In this document: positions 23,601 through 34,944 of the stretch, piece by piece
Layout: each line of letters opens with the position of its first letter
Position numbering within the stretch: the first letter of the stretch is position 1
Assembly (NCBI RefSeq): GCF_040412425.1
Contig: NC_089781.1
Location: forward strand, 50,599,727-50,663,726
Length of the DNA: 64,000 bases
Direction: 5' to 3'
DNA from: Macrobrachium rosenbergii
Taxonomy: Eukaryota; Arthropoda; Malacostraca; Decapoda; Palaemonidae
Made by a program: the position numbers and the translations under genes
The notes under the pieces: generated by a model
Database searches by the model: none
What the model saw: the letters and a program-made list of their open reading frames with translations, nothing else
Told to the model about the DNA's origin: nothing

Positions 23601-24138
23601 TTTAAACCAGTTCACATGCAAAAGTCCAAAAGGTTCACACCCTGACATCCAAGAGCCCCCGCACAGACCCCGACAGCATATCAAAAGGACAAACTGGGCA
23701 GCTCTACTGCCCAGCTTCCCACCCCAACACACTCCCAAAGCCCAAGAAGAGACCCCAAAATGCCAAGCATGCACACATCAGACCACCACACACAAACTGG
23801 TTCATCCACCCACCCAAAACTGCTTGGTCATATCAAGAAAGTATCATAGATCAGTCAGGTATTCGGATTCTCCACCAGTGGCACAAGTGGGAGTTGACTC
23901 CCAACAGTCCACCCCATACCTTACCCTTTCAGGATAGCACCAGTAAGCTTGCAGTGGCCCAGGTATAAGCCAATCCACCTGTTGGGAGTTCTGCCCCCAC
24001 TAATGGGGACTGACTCCCCACCAACTTTCTACTGGTGGGATTCGGACAAAAACCTGAGTCCCATTTAAAAACCAGCCCCCACCTTATTATAAAATTTCCG
24101 ATGGGCTGATCCCCAGAGATGGTTGGTAGCTCTCAAGA
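23600..24138 (-). repeat. LINE B2 partial 5' UTR
   Basis: Matches the 5' UTR of B3 (25740-26245), for example CCCCCACTAATGGGGACTGA and GGTGGGATTCGGACAAAA. It stops at CTCTCAAGATAG, where B3 mid-ORF1 sequence begins, about 270 bp short of the element's 5' end. Confidence 0.8.
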
Positions 24139-25720
24139 TAGTTTTATTATTATTTTTGTTTGTGGCTGTGGCGATTGATGGCTCTGAACTAGCTCTATCT
24201 AATTGGGATTGTTCCTTTAGCTTATTTTGGTTTGAAGTATTTTCAGAATATTTTCCTGAATTATTGGTTGATTTTGGCACCCTTATTTTTGGAGATGAAT
24301 CGACAGCTGTGGATGTGGTGGAAGATAAATTTTCTGTGCTTTTGGAAGTACAATTTTTGCTATTGGACTTCAAAGCACTTCCAGACGAAAGTTTCTCACC
24401 AGTTTGGAGATTTTCATTATTATTTATGGTTCGAGAAATACCAGGTTTTTGATATCTTCTATCAGACACAGTTATTGGTGGCCTTACATTGTTGGAAGTT
24501 TTCATAAGTTTTATTACAGAAGCTTACGTAGTGTTGGCACTTTTGTTTGCCCCCATATCCGTGCGCTTTGCTTCACTAATGCTGATATGTTCATTATCTG
24601 CCACTGCCAACACTTCTTGTTCAAATTTATATCTGGGACAAGCCCTAGAGTTTGGTGCGTGATCACCCTTGCAAAGAAAACAGTATCGGGCTGCTTTGCA
24701 ATCATCAAAATTATCGTGCTCTGCAGAGCACACAGGACATCTTTTATTGTTATCGCAAGAGTTTTGAATGTGGCCATATTCAAAGCATTTGCGACACTGT
24801 CTGGGACTTCTTTTATATTTTTAACCTGCATCCTCTCATGGCCAACAATGATGGTATCAGGTAGGTAATTGGAGGAGAAGGTTAAAAGGATAGCTGCATC
24901 ACCACCCAGTTTTTTTACATGAGATACACAAGGAGGACATCGATGGAGAATCTCCTCCTCTTTAAAAACATGCAAATCTTTTGAGTAAACTACTCCTTTC
25001 AGTGTATTAAAGAATCTGTGAGATGAAATAGATTCAATATTTCCACTTTCAGGAGGTTTAAAGTTAGATAACATAACTGCTTGAGTCTCATTTCCAGCTT
25101 TTATTAGAAGGTCCTTTCCATACCGTTTTAAATTTCCAATGGGAATGGAACCAACCTTGCTCTCAATGCAGTCAGCAGCTTTTATCAAATTTTTCCCTCC
25201 CTCCTTGTAGATAGCAACATGCCATAAAAAGGGGAGGAAGAGCTCTGGTACATGGGACTGGTCCATGTTCTTCAGCCTTTGGAACAAAGTCAAATGGCTC
25301 ATCATTCAAGTTTTTCACTGAAAACACTTTCGTGCTGACAACTGAGTCATTTAGAATGTGGCCATGGAGTCTTTGTTGTGCCTCACTAGCTTCCAAGGGA
25401 GAGAAAAATTTGATAAAAGCACAAAATGACTGCTTATCTTTTTCTAGAATTAATTTAATTCTTTCCACTTTGCCGAATTGTTTCACTACACTGTATAAAC
25501 ATTCGTAATCTAATGATAAGTTTACATTAGTGCAATAAAGGACCCTATTATTTGAATCAAATCCACCAGATTTATTAACACCCTGGTGTCTCAGTGTTTG
25601 GTTTTGTCCAACAGCCAAGCTCGTATCCATGTTCATGCCAGAAGTCGTTGCCAGTGCCGTTAAGTTATCGGATCCAGGGGAGGGAGAACTAAAAGCCAAA
25701 TCCATAAGTTTAAACCAGTC
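24139..25720 (-). pseudogene. LINE B3 ORF1 (RRM plus CCHC), 3' truncated
   Basis: Third copy of ORF1, starting on the plus strand inside the Ser/Asn-rich tail (TTTTATTATTATTTTTGTTT) and running to the N-terminus. RRM-like landmarks LYCTNVNLSLDYECLYSVV and SFCAFIKFFSPLEASEAQQ lie near 25390-25540. The knuckle CSAEHDNFDDCKAARYC and the preceding FEYGH string lie near 24680-24790. Probable start is the Met of MDLAFSSPSPGSD near 25715, because upstream sequence is the repeated 5' UTR. Frame breaks near 25240 and 24800. Confidence 0.8.
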
Positions 25721-26514
25721 CACATGCAAAGGTCCAAAAAGTGCACACCTGACACCCAAGAGCCCCCGCACAGACCCCGACAGCATATCAAAAAGTGCAA
25801 ACTGGGCAGCTCTACTGCCCAGCTTCCCCACCCCAACACACTCCCAAAGCCCGCGAAGAGACCCCAAGATGCCAAGCATGCACACATCAGACCACCACAC
25901 ACAGGCTGGTTCATCCACCCACCCAAAACTGCTTGGTCATATCAAGAAAGTATCGTAGATCAGTCAGGTATTCGCATTCTCCACCAATGGCACAAGTGAG
26001 AGTTGACTCCCAACAGTCCACCCCATACCCTACCCTTTCAGGATAGCACCAGTACGCTTGCAGTGGCCCAGGTATAAGCCAATCCGCCTGCTGGGAGTTC
26101 TGCCCCCACTAATGGGGACTGACTCCCCACTCCAACCGTACTGGTGGGCTTTCGGACAAAAGCCAGGAGTCCCACCTCCAAAAAAACCAGTCCCCACCTG
26201 GATTCCGATGGGCTGATCCCCAGAGATGGTTCCGCCCTCAAGATAGCAGTGGGAAAAATCCCATCACCATCTCTTAGGTCCAAACTATCTCTTGGTGGCG
26301 ACTCAACCACCACAACTCCCACAATTAGCTTCGAATGCGAACCCCTTCCAAAAACGATCCCTTCTCAGACTCACCTAAGCAGTAAAATTTTGCGAATGTG
26401 GAAATGTCCACGCCATTTAAACCAAAAACTATGTAGGATGATTCGTCAGGACCCGGGCCCAAAGGCCAGGGTCCCTTAGCCCCTCACCTCGTCAAGGCGT
26501 CCTACTCGAGGGGG
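25721..26514 (-). promoter_or_regulatory. LINE B3 5' UTR and 5' end
   Basis: Non-coding leader of the LINE on the minus strand, where an internal promoter is expected for this class. It ends on the plus strand with CCCCTCACCTCGTCAAGGCG and TACTCGAGGGGGG, so the element begins CCCCCCTCGAGTA. Very similar 5' ends are seen in LINE A2 (37200-37270), while G (58370-58474) shows only a weaker version. Satellite follows immediately. Confidence 0.75.
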
Positions 26515-27961
26515 GCAGCTCCTTGGATCTGATTTATGTTTGGACGTGACAGCTCTTTGGATCTGATTTTTGTTTGGATGTGTCAGCTCTTTGGATTTGA
26601 TTTATGTTTGGATGTGCCACCTCTATGGATTTGGTTTATGTTTGGATGTTCTAGCTCTATGGATTTTATTTATGTTTGGATTTGATTTATGATTGGATGT
26701 GGCAGCTCTTTGGATTTGTTTTATGTTAGGATGTGCCAGCTCTTTGGATATGATTATGAATGGATTTGGCAGTTCTTTGGATTTGATTTTTGTTTGGATT
26801 TGGCAGCTCTTTGGATTTGATTCATGTTTGGATGTGGCAGATCTTTCAATTTGATTTATGTTTGGATGTGGCAACTCTTTTGATATGATTTATTTTTGGA
26901 TGTAGGAGCTCTCTGGATTTTATTTATGTTGGGATGTGGCAGCTCTTTGGATTTGATTTATGTTTGGATGTGTCAACTCTTTAGATTGATTTGTTTGGAT
27001 GTGGTATCTCTTTGGAAATGATTTATGTTTGGATGTAACAGCTCTTTGCACTTGATTCATGTTTGGATGTGCAGCTCTTTGAAGCTGATTTATGTTTAGA
27101 TGTGCCAGATCTTTGGATTTTATTCATGTTTGAATGCCAGGCCTTTGGATTTGATTTATGTTTGGATGTGGCAGGTCTTTGGATTTGGTTTGTTTGGATG
27201 TGGCAGCTCTTTGGATTTGATTTATGTTTGGATGTGCTAGCATTTTGGATTTCATTGATGTTTGGATGTGGCAACTATTTGGATTTGATTCATGTTTGGA
27301 TGTGGACACTCTTTGGATTTGATTTACGTTTGGATGTGCCAGGTCTTTGGATTTGATTTGTTTGGATGTGGCAGCTCTTTGGATTTGATTTACATTGGGT
27401 TGTGGCAGCTCTTTGAATTTGACTTATGTTTGGATGCGGCAACTTCTTGGATTTGATTTATGTTTGGATGTGCTACCTCTTTGGATTTGATTTATGTTTG
27501 GATGTGGCAGATCTTTGGATTTGATTTATGTTTGGATGTGGCAGCTTCTTGGATTTGATTTTTGTTTGGATGTGCTACCTCTTTGGATTTCATTTACGTT
27601 AGGATGTGGCTGCTCTTTGGATTTGGTTTATGTTTGGATGTGGCAGATCTTTGGATTTTGATTTATGTTTAGATGTGCTAGCTTTTTGGGTTTCATTGAT
27701 GATTGGATGTGGCTGCTCTTTGGATTTGGTTGATGTTTGGATGTGACAGCTCTTTAGATCTGGTTCATGTTTGGATGTGGCAGCTCTTTGGATTTGATTT
27801 ATGTTTGGATGTGGCAGCTCTTTAGATTTGATTCTTGTTTGGATGTGGCAGCTCTTTAGATTTGATTCATGTTTGGATGTGGCAGCTCTTTGGATTTGAT
27901 TTATGTCTGTATGTGGGAGCTCTTTGGATATGGTTTGTGTTTGGATGTGGCAGCTCTTTGT
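26515..27961. repeat. 34-bp tandem satellite, array 2
   Basis: The same 34-bp unit as array 1 resumes straight after the LINE B 5' end, in the same orientation and nearly the same phase. It ends at CAGCTCTTTGTTTAT, where the left LTR of element C begins. Reading frames within it are repeat artefacts. Confidence 0.93.
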
Positions 27962-27965
27962 TTAT

Positions 27966-28842
27966 TGTAATCTTCATTTATTTATTATTTTTCTGTTTAT
28001 ATCTACTATTGGTTCAAGAAGATTACTTCTTTATAGATGTTGATCTTTCTACTTTGTTATGTAGTAGCATATATTTCCCAGGAGGGTTTAAGAAGACGCT
28101 AATTAGTTTTTATTACTTCATTAACACTAATAATAAAGTTTACAGTTTACAAACGACTTACAGTGCAAGATTTCAGTTAGTTTCAAAAGTGAGCCATTCT
28201 CCTTCTGCTTCCTTGCTCCCTTTTCTGCTTTCTCTCTTGCTCTCTGCTTTCTCTCTTCAGAACTGGACTTGATAAGGATTTTTGCAAGTTTCTGTCCAGC
28301 CCCTCTGTAGGCGGAATCTTGGTTTCGGTCTAGCCCTGTAGATGCTTAATTGGTTAGGCTAATCTAAAGACAACCCATTGGGTGGATTTCTGGAAAAAGC
28401 ACCGCCTTCAAAAGGTGTTTTGATATCACCGGAACTTATGAATTCCGATGGCTGTTTATCTCACTGAGGCCACCATGCATTTTGTTACGAAGTCCTTGTG
28501 ATTACGAACTCGATTAAGAGCAGTCATAATGGCTGTGTAACCACGACAGAATCATAACACGTACCCATGTTTTACTGTTCTAATCAGAACATGGTTTTGT
28601 TGTTCTAGTTCTAGTTTACAAATCTATTTGTTCCTGAGTTCTGGCCTAGTGGTAATGGCATAAGCAAAACACAGAGATGTTTCCAAATTCTCTCTCTCTC
28701 TCTGTTCGTTTCTTCTCTTTCCTCAAGAAATCTCTCTCTCCCTTCTTTCTCACTATCAATGTCTAACAATGGAAGGTTTCTCTCTCTCTTTCGTTATTTT
28801 GATTAACACTTAGAATATTCAGAATTCCTAGTTATCACTACA
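27966..28842 (-). repeat. Element C 3' LTR
   Basis: Runs from TGTAATCTTCATT to TTATCACTACA. It matches 59661-60609 nearly throughout, including CTTTATAGATGTTGATCTTT and ATTAAGAGCAGTCATAATGG. It is shorter than its partner mainly because it has fewer copies of a CTGCCTTCTCTGCTT block. The left neighbour is satellite. TG...CA ends are visible; the TSD (possibly TTAT or TTTAT) is not exact. Confidence 0.85.
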
Positions 28843-29095
28843 TATCACTCGGTCACCTACCAACATTGTCTTCAATGTTTAAACAATAAAATGGATACAA
28901 TATTAAAAAATCAAACTGGAAATAAAATGACATAATAAAAATTGTTTCTCCAACTCTGGAGTAAAAAATATATGTGTATTAAAGCATTACACTAAATTAT
29001 AATCAAACACAATAAAAGTAGAGTACCTCATTTGCATGAAAAAAAAAAAATAAAACAATATTAATATACTGTATACATGATGTTAACATCAACTA
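28843..29095 (-). other. Element C non-coding 3' internal region
   Basis: AT-rich stretch between the env stop and the 3' LTR, with a 13-base A run at about 29039-29051. A weakly purine-rich strip (minus GGTAGGTGACCGAGTGATA) borders the LTR and may be a degenerate polypurine tract. No frame of note. Confidence 0.5.
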
Positions 29096-29473
29096 TCAAT
29101 TATTGTTTCCCCTTAATTCTGTCAAAATCTCTTGTATTTTTCTGATCACAAGATTCCTTACTATAATTATGGAAAAAATAGCAAATACCACTATTAGCAT
29201 TAGACTGAACAATGACAAAGCTCGGGAGACAGTTTCTTTATAGTAGAAATATTCATCAACATAGTTCAAATTGTCAAGTTTCTTTAATTCTATTTGAGAC
29301 AACTTAAATTTATCAATTTTGTGTGAATAATTCTTATATGGCACATGTTTATTGAAGGTGTATTTTGTGAAAACATGAGGTTTGTAGTACAATTGATGAG
29401 GGATAATTACTTGACAGGATGTTGTAAAAGATTTAACATTCTCAATTTTACCTCTGTAGTTTGGTTGTGACAT
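29096..29473 (-). pseudogene. Element C env, C-terminal part with membrane anchor
   Basis: End of an envelope-like glycoprotein. The 126-codon frame ends in a hydrophobic span (LSLFSLMLIVVFAIFSIIIV) followed by a short basic tail (RNLVIRKIQ), the layout of a membrane anchor and cytoplasmic tail. It belongs with 38356-39267; the gap holds element D. Cys in TTSCQV may pair with N-terminal Cys. A frame change lies just upstream near 29480, and stops follow. Such proteins allow cell-to-cell transfer in insect errantiviruses; here the gene is split and broken. Confidence 0.72.
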
Positions 29474-29571
29474 TTAACCTTAGCCACAACAGTATTTATA
29501 GAAAACAAAAACCTCATCATCTAAAAGAAAGCTGCAAACTGACTATCATAATTAGTTGTACACGCCTCTTT

Positions 29572-30520
29572 TGTAAGGACTGGGGATTGAATGACATACT
29601 GGCTGGGTGTTAACTGGTTTATTGGCGGTTCCTTACTGAGATAAATGTACATGTTGTTGTTGTTTTAGATTTAGCTGGCCTTGTGCCAGCACGGGCTCTT
29701 GCTTCTAGAGCAGCCCGTAACTATATGTTGATGATGAATCTGTGAGATGGGTAGGTTAATGAAAACTTTATTATGATACATGAAAGTGATTTTGGTGGGG
29801 GTGAAAATCTGAAATGAAAAGGTTTAACAGGCAAGGTTGCAACCTCTTTGAACCCTAAGGTACCCATCAGATGAGGATAAAAGTACGATAGCAGCGAGTG
29901 TTGGCTAGTGGGAGAGGCCAACAGATGGAAAAAAAGAAGAATTGAGTAGTAGGCACAGGTAATAAATGTACAGAATCTTCGAAGATGTTATTGACGCGTG
30001 CGAGCGGTAATGTAGCATCTACACACATACATGTAAAAACAGGGGTACAGACTCGGGCATCTGTGTTTGTCGGCAGACGAACAGATGGCGATATTGAGAG
30101 ACATGAGTAACATACAGTGATGAAACATATATCAATAGAAAGGCCAGGAAATTCTACATATGGCCAGTTGCGTGAGATTCAAGACAGATTAATGAATACA
30201 ATGCAGTAGCATAATATATGTGAAATGGCGAGACGTTTGGCATCTTCACAAACAGAAACATACACACAGTTTGATACAGAAGATTGATTGGAACATTATG
30301 AGTACATGATTAGAATGCTTGCATGGCAATGCAAGTAGTAATGATTGTACATACATCAAGACAACAATGGTTAGGGACAAACAGACGGAAATATTGTATG
30401 GTTGAAATCGCGTTCCTTTAGAGAAAGAAAACGAAATGCTCTTGTTGTCTTGTCCACTCCGATGGACGACGAACACACGCACACACACGTGTTTGGAAGA
30501 GACAGCGTCAGGCTCTTACA
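29572..30520 (-). repeat. Element D 3' LTR (with SINE-like insert)
   Basis: TGTAAGGACTGGGGATTG to CAGGCTCTTACA. It matches 37672-38255, including GACGCGTGCGAGCGGTAATG and TGTTGTCTTGTCCACTCCGA. It is longer by a 310-bp insertion plus an 11-bp duplication at 29652-29972 and by about 45 bp near 30325-30375. Confidence 0.88.
29652..29961 (-). mobile_element. SINE-like insertion in the LTR of D
   Basis: A 310-bp insert absent from the partner LTR, bounded by an 11-bp target duplication ATAAATGTACA (29641-29651 and 29962-29972). On the minus strand it ends in a (CAA)n-like tail. Close to that end are two hairpins: 29674-29690 (6-bp stem GCTGGC/GCCAGC) and 29691-29718 (7-bp stem ACGGGCT/AGCCCGT). 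A box-B-like GGGTTCAAAGAGG lies near 29850 on the minus strand. No protein frame. The long TSD and simple tail fit LINE-driven movement of a short element; the family is not identified. Confidence 0.72.
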
Positions 30521-30722
30521 AATACTCTAACCCCAAGACGTGGGTCACGTCTGATTAATCGGCCCGGCTGTGGAGACAACTGCTCAGGCGGAGGGTGTGG
30601 TGCGGTTGTGTTTGGAAGAGATGGCGTCGGGGTGTAATAATACTCCCCTCCCCAAGCGAGGCATCGATGCGGAAATTGTCTTGCCGACAATTGTAGTTGG
30701 TTCAAAGGGCTTAGGCTAGGGG
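30521..30722 (-). other. Element D 3' internal segment
   Basis: About 200 bp on the inner side of the 3' LTR. On the minus strand, ATTAATCAGACG, CCCACGTCTTGGGG and AGTATTT resemble the region of element E just before its LTR (8180-8223). It is cut by LINE A2 at CAGTTAGG. Confidence 0.6.
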
Positions 30723-30730
30723 CAGTTAGG

Positions 30731-31087
30731 ATTATTATTATTATTAAAGTAGTTTAACCAGACCACTGAGCTGACTTTCAACTCTCATAGGGCTGGCCCG
30801 AAGGATTTGATTAAAATACTAGGTCCAGGCCTGAAGTCAAGCACTAGGACCCAATAGATCATCCGATACAAAGATGAATGAATTAAAATGAAATTAAAAA
30901 CTGCACATAAGCACATCCTCTCATACAATAAATACATTTACTCAGACTTCCTTACATACATACTAAAATGGTATATTAAAATTCAGAATATAAATTAAAC
31001 AAAATTTTAAAAATTTTTCTTTTTGTAAAATTCAAATGTTAAAAGGGTTTTCATGCTTTTTTATTATTTACTTATTTTTAGATTTTA
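30731..31087 (-). repeat. LINE A2 3' UTR and (AAT)n tail
   Basis: Same block as 608-957: (ATT)n, AAAGTAGTTTAACCAGACCA and TAGGGCTGGCCCGAAGG on the plus strand. Confidence 0.85.
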
Positions 31088-32927
31088 TTAATTAAAATTA
31101 CAGTTCTTCAAGAACATCAAAACTAGAACGATTGAAAATGTGAAAGATTCTGACAAAATTTCTTTCACTGATCTATTTCCAAAAGTAGACATTCGTTGTC
31201 GGTCATACTTTGGACATTCACATAACACATGTCTGACCGTTATTATTACTCTGCATTCTGAGCACTCAGGAGCCGGGCCATGTGGGCTGCTCATTAAGTG
31301 CCCATGTGTCAGACGAGTATGGCCTATTCTGAGGCGTGTTAAAATTACTTGTGTGTCTCTCTCTCTGATATGATGAACTCCATTTTTTAACATTAGGTTT
31401 TATTTCTTTCAGTTTATTACTTTCAGGTTCTTCATCCCATATATATTGCCATTTATTTATGATACCCATTTTTATGTGAGTTGCATAATCAGTAACAGGG
31501 ATATTCACATTTGATCTTGTCATGTGAGTTGCTGCTTTAGCTGCTTTGTCTGCTTCTTCATTTCCTTTGATCCCTACATGCGCAGGGATCCAACATATTT
31601 CTACATTTTTTCCATTATTATATAATTTATGGAGATATAATTTAATTTGTTGTACTATATTATTATTTGATTTGTAACTTTGAATAGCTTCTATAGCGCT
31701 TCTCGAATCACTGAAAATCACAAAATTATTGAATGATGATTCTTTAATTATTTTTATAGCTGATGCAATTCCATACAATTCTGCTGTAAATACAGACGCA
31801 TTATTAGGCAGGGAGAACTGATAAGTTTTGTCTTGGGACACTGCAGCATATCCCACTCCGTGTTCTGATTTAGATCCATCCATATATATTGCGTAATGTG
31901 GACCTTTTCGATTTATATGCTCTACTGTATGCTGTCTATGGTGTTCTGTTGTATATGAGTTACTTTTTGATAAATATTTGAGGTGTGTGCAAATTCTCGT
32001 TTTATTCATTGTCCAAGGAGGAGGTGATTTTACTATTATAGGCACTTGTATATTTATATTCAGCGACTCAAACAATCTTCTAGCTCTAATTGGGAAAGGT
32101 GGTGGATGGTTGTTTATAAATACATCTCTTAATTCAAATAATTTTTTGGTTGGAGAATCACTAGTTTGAATTCTTAAAGCACTTTTCATTGTTACTAGCT
32201 CTCTATGGAGAGACAAAGGCATTTCACCACATTCAACTTGTAACGATGATTTTGGCGATGATCTAAAGGCTCCTGAGCATATTCTAAGGTCTTCATTATG
32301 AACAGGGTCTAACATTTTCAGAACTGCGTCAGATGCCGAGCCATATGCTTTGCTTCCATAATCAATGATGGACAGAACTGTTGCCTTATACAGCACAGTA
32401 AGGGTATGTCTATCGGCTCCCCAAGTAGTGTTCGATAGTTTTCTAATTAGATTTAATGCTCTTTTACTTTTAGATTTTACGTATGTAATGTGGGCTCTCC
32501 AGTTCAAGTGGGTATCAAATACTAATCCCAAAAATTTTGCTGTTTGGCCAATTGGTATACTATGGTTTCTGATTTTTAAATCTATTTCTTCACCTTTTTT
32601 CCACTTTTTATTTTTATAAAACATGATTGCTTGAGTTTTATCTATGGAAAATTTAAAGCCTACAGATGAGACCCATTCATCTATTTTTACTATGCTTTTA
32701 TTAACGATTCGTTCTGCATGTTTTATTCGGGATGCTGAATAATATATGGCAAAATCATACATGTACAGGTTACTTTTAATGCCAATAGGTAGATTTTTAT
32801 TGATGTCATTAATTGCTAAAGTAAACAGTGTGCCACTAAGGTCGCTTCCCTGTGGAACACCATTTTCAAGAGGAAATGTTCTAGACAGAACATCATCAAT
32901 TCTCACCTGAAAACTGCGATTTGTCAA
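31088..32927 (-). pseudogene. LINE A2 ORF2: RT palm to RNase H and C-terminal motif
   Basis: A continuous 553-codon frame from 32927 to 31266, then a shifted frame to 31088. It carries motif B (ENGVPQGSDLSGTLF), the catalytic box mutated to LYMYDFAIYYSA (first Asp changed to Tyr by one base), thumb FLGLVFDTHLNW, RNase H with IYMDGSKSEHGVGYA, FTAELYGIASA, VIFSDSRSAIEA and WIPAHVGIKGNEEADKAA, and the Cys motif CSECRV...VRHVLCECP. RNase H looks whole and includes the C-terminal His/Asp region lost in copy A1. RT activity would be lost. Confidence 0.9.
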
Positions 32928-32999
32928 AAAGTTTTGTATAAACCTAGGTAAATGTCCATAGATGTTGTTGTTTTGTAAAGTTTTTAATATAGCATACCT

Positions 33000-33599
33000 T
33001 CATGTAGTATCATATGCTTTTTCAATGTCAAAAAAGACAGCTACAGTAATTTGTTTTCGTTCAAAACCTCTACTTATATGGTCTTCTAAGTTACAGAGAG
33101 AATCCAATGTGGATCTGTTACACTGAGACCCAAACTGAGTGGGAGTTAAAATTTTATTTTCTCGAATGTGCCATGTTAGTCGAGCATTTACCATTTTCTC
33201 TAACAATTTGCATAAGCAGCTTGTTAAAGAAATTGGTCTGTAATTATTTACGTTACTGGGATCTTTTCCAGGTTTGGGGATAGGAATTATTATAGCTTTA
33301 CGCCATTCATCTGGAAATAAATTTCGTAGAAATAAATGATTATAAAACTCTAATAAGTATGACTTTACCAAAGGTGCTAAGTGGCAGATCAACTCAAAAC
33401 AAATATTGTCACCTCCAGGAGCAGATTTATTGCTGTTTGAGAGAGCATATTCCATCTCTGACATACTAAATTTTCTATTATAATATATATCTTCTATTGT
33501 TTCAAAATTTATTGTTATTAATTTTATTTTATTTTTCTTTGTGTGGAAGTGTTCATCTAAATTCTTATCACTACTTACATTTGCTAAATTTTCTCCCAT
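33000..33599 (-). pseudogene. LINE A2 ORF2: RT N-terminal half
   Basis: Frame of 199 codons with APGGDNICFELICHL, IPIPKPGKDPSNVNNYRPIS, LTSCLCKLLEKMVNARLTWH, RSTLDSLCNLEDHI and FFDIEKAYDTT (motif A Asp). It ends at a stop produced by a C-to-T change next to the Trp codon (TGG to TGA on the minus strand near 33000). Continues, after about 70 bp out of frame, with the 32927 frame. Confidence 0.88.
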
Positions 33600-33808
33600 T
33601 ATATTACTTATTTCTTTTGGATCAAGTGTTCTTTTCCGATCTTTTAATATGGCATGTCTAGGTGGTTTGACATGGGTACCATTTATTTTCCTGAATTTTT
33701 CCCATATTTTTTGTGTGGGAGTATTATTAGAGAGATCTGATACGTATTTCCTCCATGAAATGATTCTTCCTTGAATTACTTCTTTTTTAAATTTTGCAGA
33801 TATTTTGT

Positions 33809-34860
33809 TTATACAGGTTTTAATGTATCAATTTCTGGTAATAATACAGTAATTTTTTGTAAAGTTCTTTCTAATATCGGTAATTTTTTATTTATTTTAT
33901 TGAACTTTCTATTCAAATTATCTAATCGTCTCCCTATTGAGTGTTTTATATTTATTAATTCTGTTAACTCATCAGACCACCAGGGAACTTTGTATTTTGT
34001 TGGATGGGGTTTTGACTTTGGTATTGCTTTATCAGCAGCATTTTTAATGAAATCAACAAGAAATTTATTAGTTTCATTATGGTCCTTTAAATATTCAAAT
34101 TGTGGGATATTTCTAGTGTGCATTTCATATCGCTCCCAATCTGCTTTATAAATGTTATAGTGAGGGACATGTTTTGCAGGATTATTTTGCAATAAGGAAC
34201 TTAATATAAGTCATCAACTGTATTCCAATCCAATCTGTCAACTATGCTTGTTGTACATAAAGTTAAGTCTACTGAGGAAAATGTTCTATGTGCTTTTGAA
34301 AAATATGTGCTAATTTCGTCATCATTTATACAGCACATGTCGTTTGAATCCATGTACTCTTCTATTTTACTACCTGTTCTATTTGAGTTTGTACAATGAC
34401 AGTCCCATATTGGGTAGTGAGCGTTAAAATCACCTACTATTAATGTAGGTTCTTTGGCATTGTTAAGTAAATCTTTAAGTTTATCAATGTCGTAATTTTT
34501 TTATTAGGTTGGTTATATAAGTTATAAATTATGTAATTATCATTTTTATCCGTATTTTAATACTTGATATTTGCAAGTCAGTAAAATTTACAGCTACTCT
34601 GTCATAACATACTTTGTTATACATATATAGCAGTACCTAAATTTCCTTCTTCTTCTCTAGATGTAGATACTAAGGTATATTTACCTATTTTTGATATTGT
34701 TTTGTTGAATGGATGGATGTATGATATTTAGGGCAAAAGCCCAGGCACTGGGGCCAACAAGGCCATTCATAATTAGATTATGTTAAAGTTATGAATAGTA
34801 ATCGTTGTATTTCTCCTAAATGTAATCTGGTCTGTAGACCATTTACGTTCCATTGTATAA
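33809..34860 (-). pseudogene. LINE A2 ORF2: linker and damaged endonuclease
   Basis: The linker frame (33809-34192) reads PHYNIYKADWERYEMHTRNI and WWSDELTELINIKHSIGRRL. Upstream, endonuclease sequence matches A1 (IVDRLDWNTVDDL, ALTLIVGDF-like), but about 28 bp covering the Ser-Asp-His motif (A1 4084-4112) are missing at 34203-34208. The N-terminal part is broken by the LINE B tail patch at 34709-34795. The endonuclease is certainly inactive. Confidence 0.75.
34709..34795 (-). repeat. LINE B tail fragment replacing part of LINE A2
   Basis: AATGGATGGATGTATGATAT, GGGCAAAAGCCCAGGCACTG and GGCCATTCAT match 14357-14430, followed by AATTAGATTATGTTAAAGTT from a little further on. It replaces about 40 bp of A1 sequence (4612-4650). 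There is no target duplication, and parts of the tail are skipped. Confidence 0.8.
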
Positions 34861-34944
34861 TATAATTATTGAAAGTATAACGTTAGTGTGTTCAAGTGTT
34901 ATTTTCTTTTTGTGGATCATCAATTTGCATTTTTTCTAAAAATC

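Larger units (their letters stand above)
14357..26514 (-). mobile_element. LINE B cluster (one insertion, internally duplicated)
   Basis: A LINE of the I type on the minus strand, with its 3' end at 14357 and its 5' end at about 26514, lying within the 34-bp satellite. The satellite stops at TTGTTTG and resumes at GGCAGCTCC; the lost part is only GATGT of one unit, so the block occupies a single unit. Inside are three overlapping pieces: B1 (14357-20307, 3' end to ORF1), B2 (20308-24138, mid-ORF2 to part of the 5' UTR) and B3 (24139-26514, mid-ORF1 to the 5' end). Two internal duplications therefore expanded one element, or the assembly did. Confidence 0.8.

Noticed and set aside
30246..30488. 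Small secreted protein within the D LTR
   Set aside because: The frame lies wholly in an LTR and is not kept in the partner LTR.
31266..32927. Host RT or telomerase-like gene
   Set aside because: RNase H, the Cys/His motif, an (AAT)n tail and a TSD show that it is a LINE ORF2.
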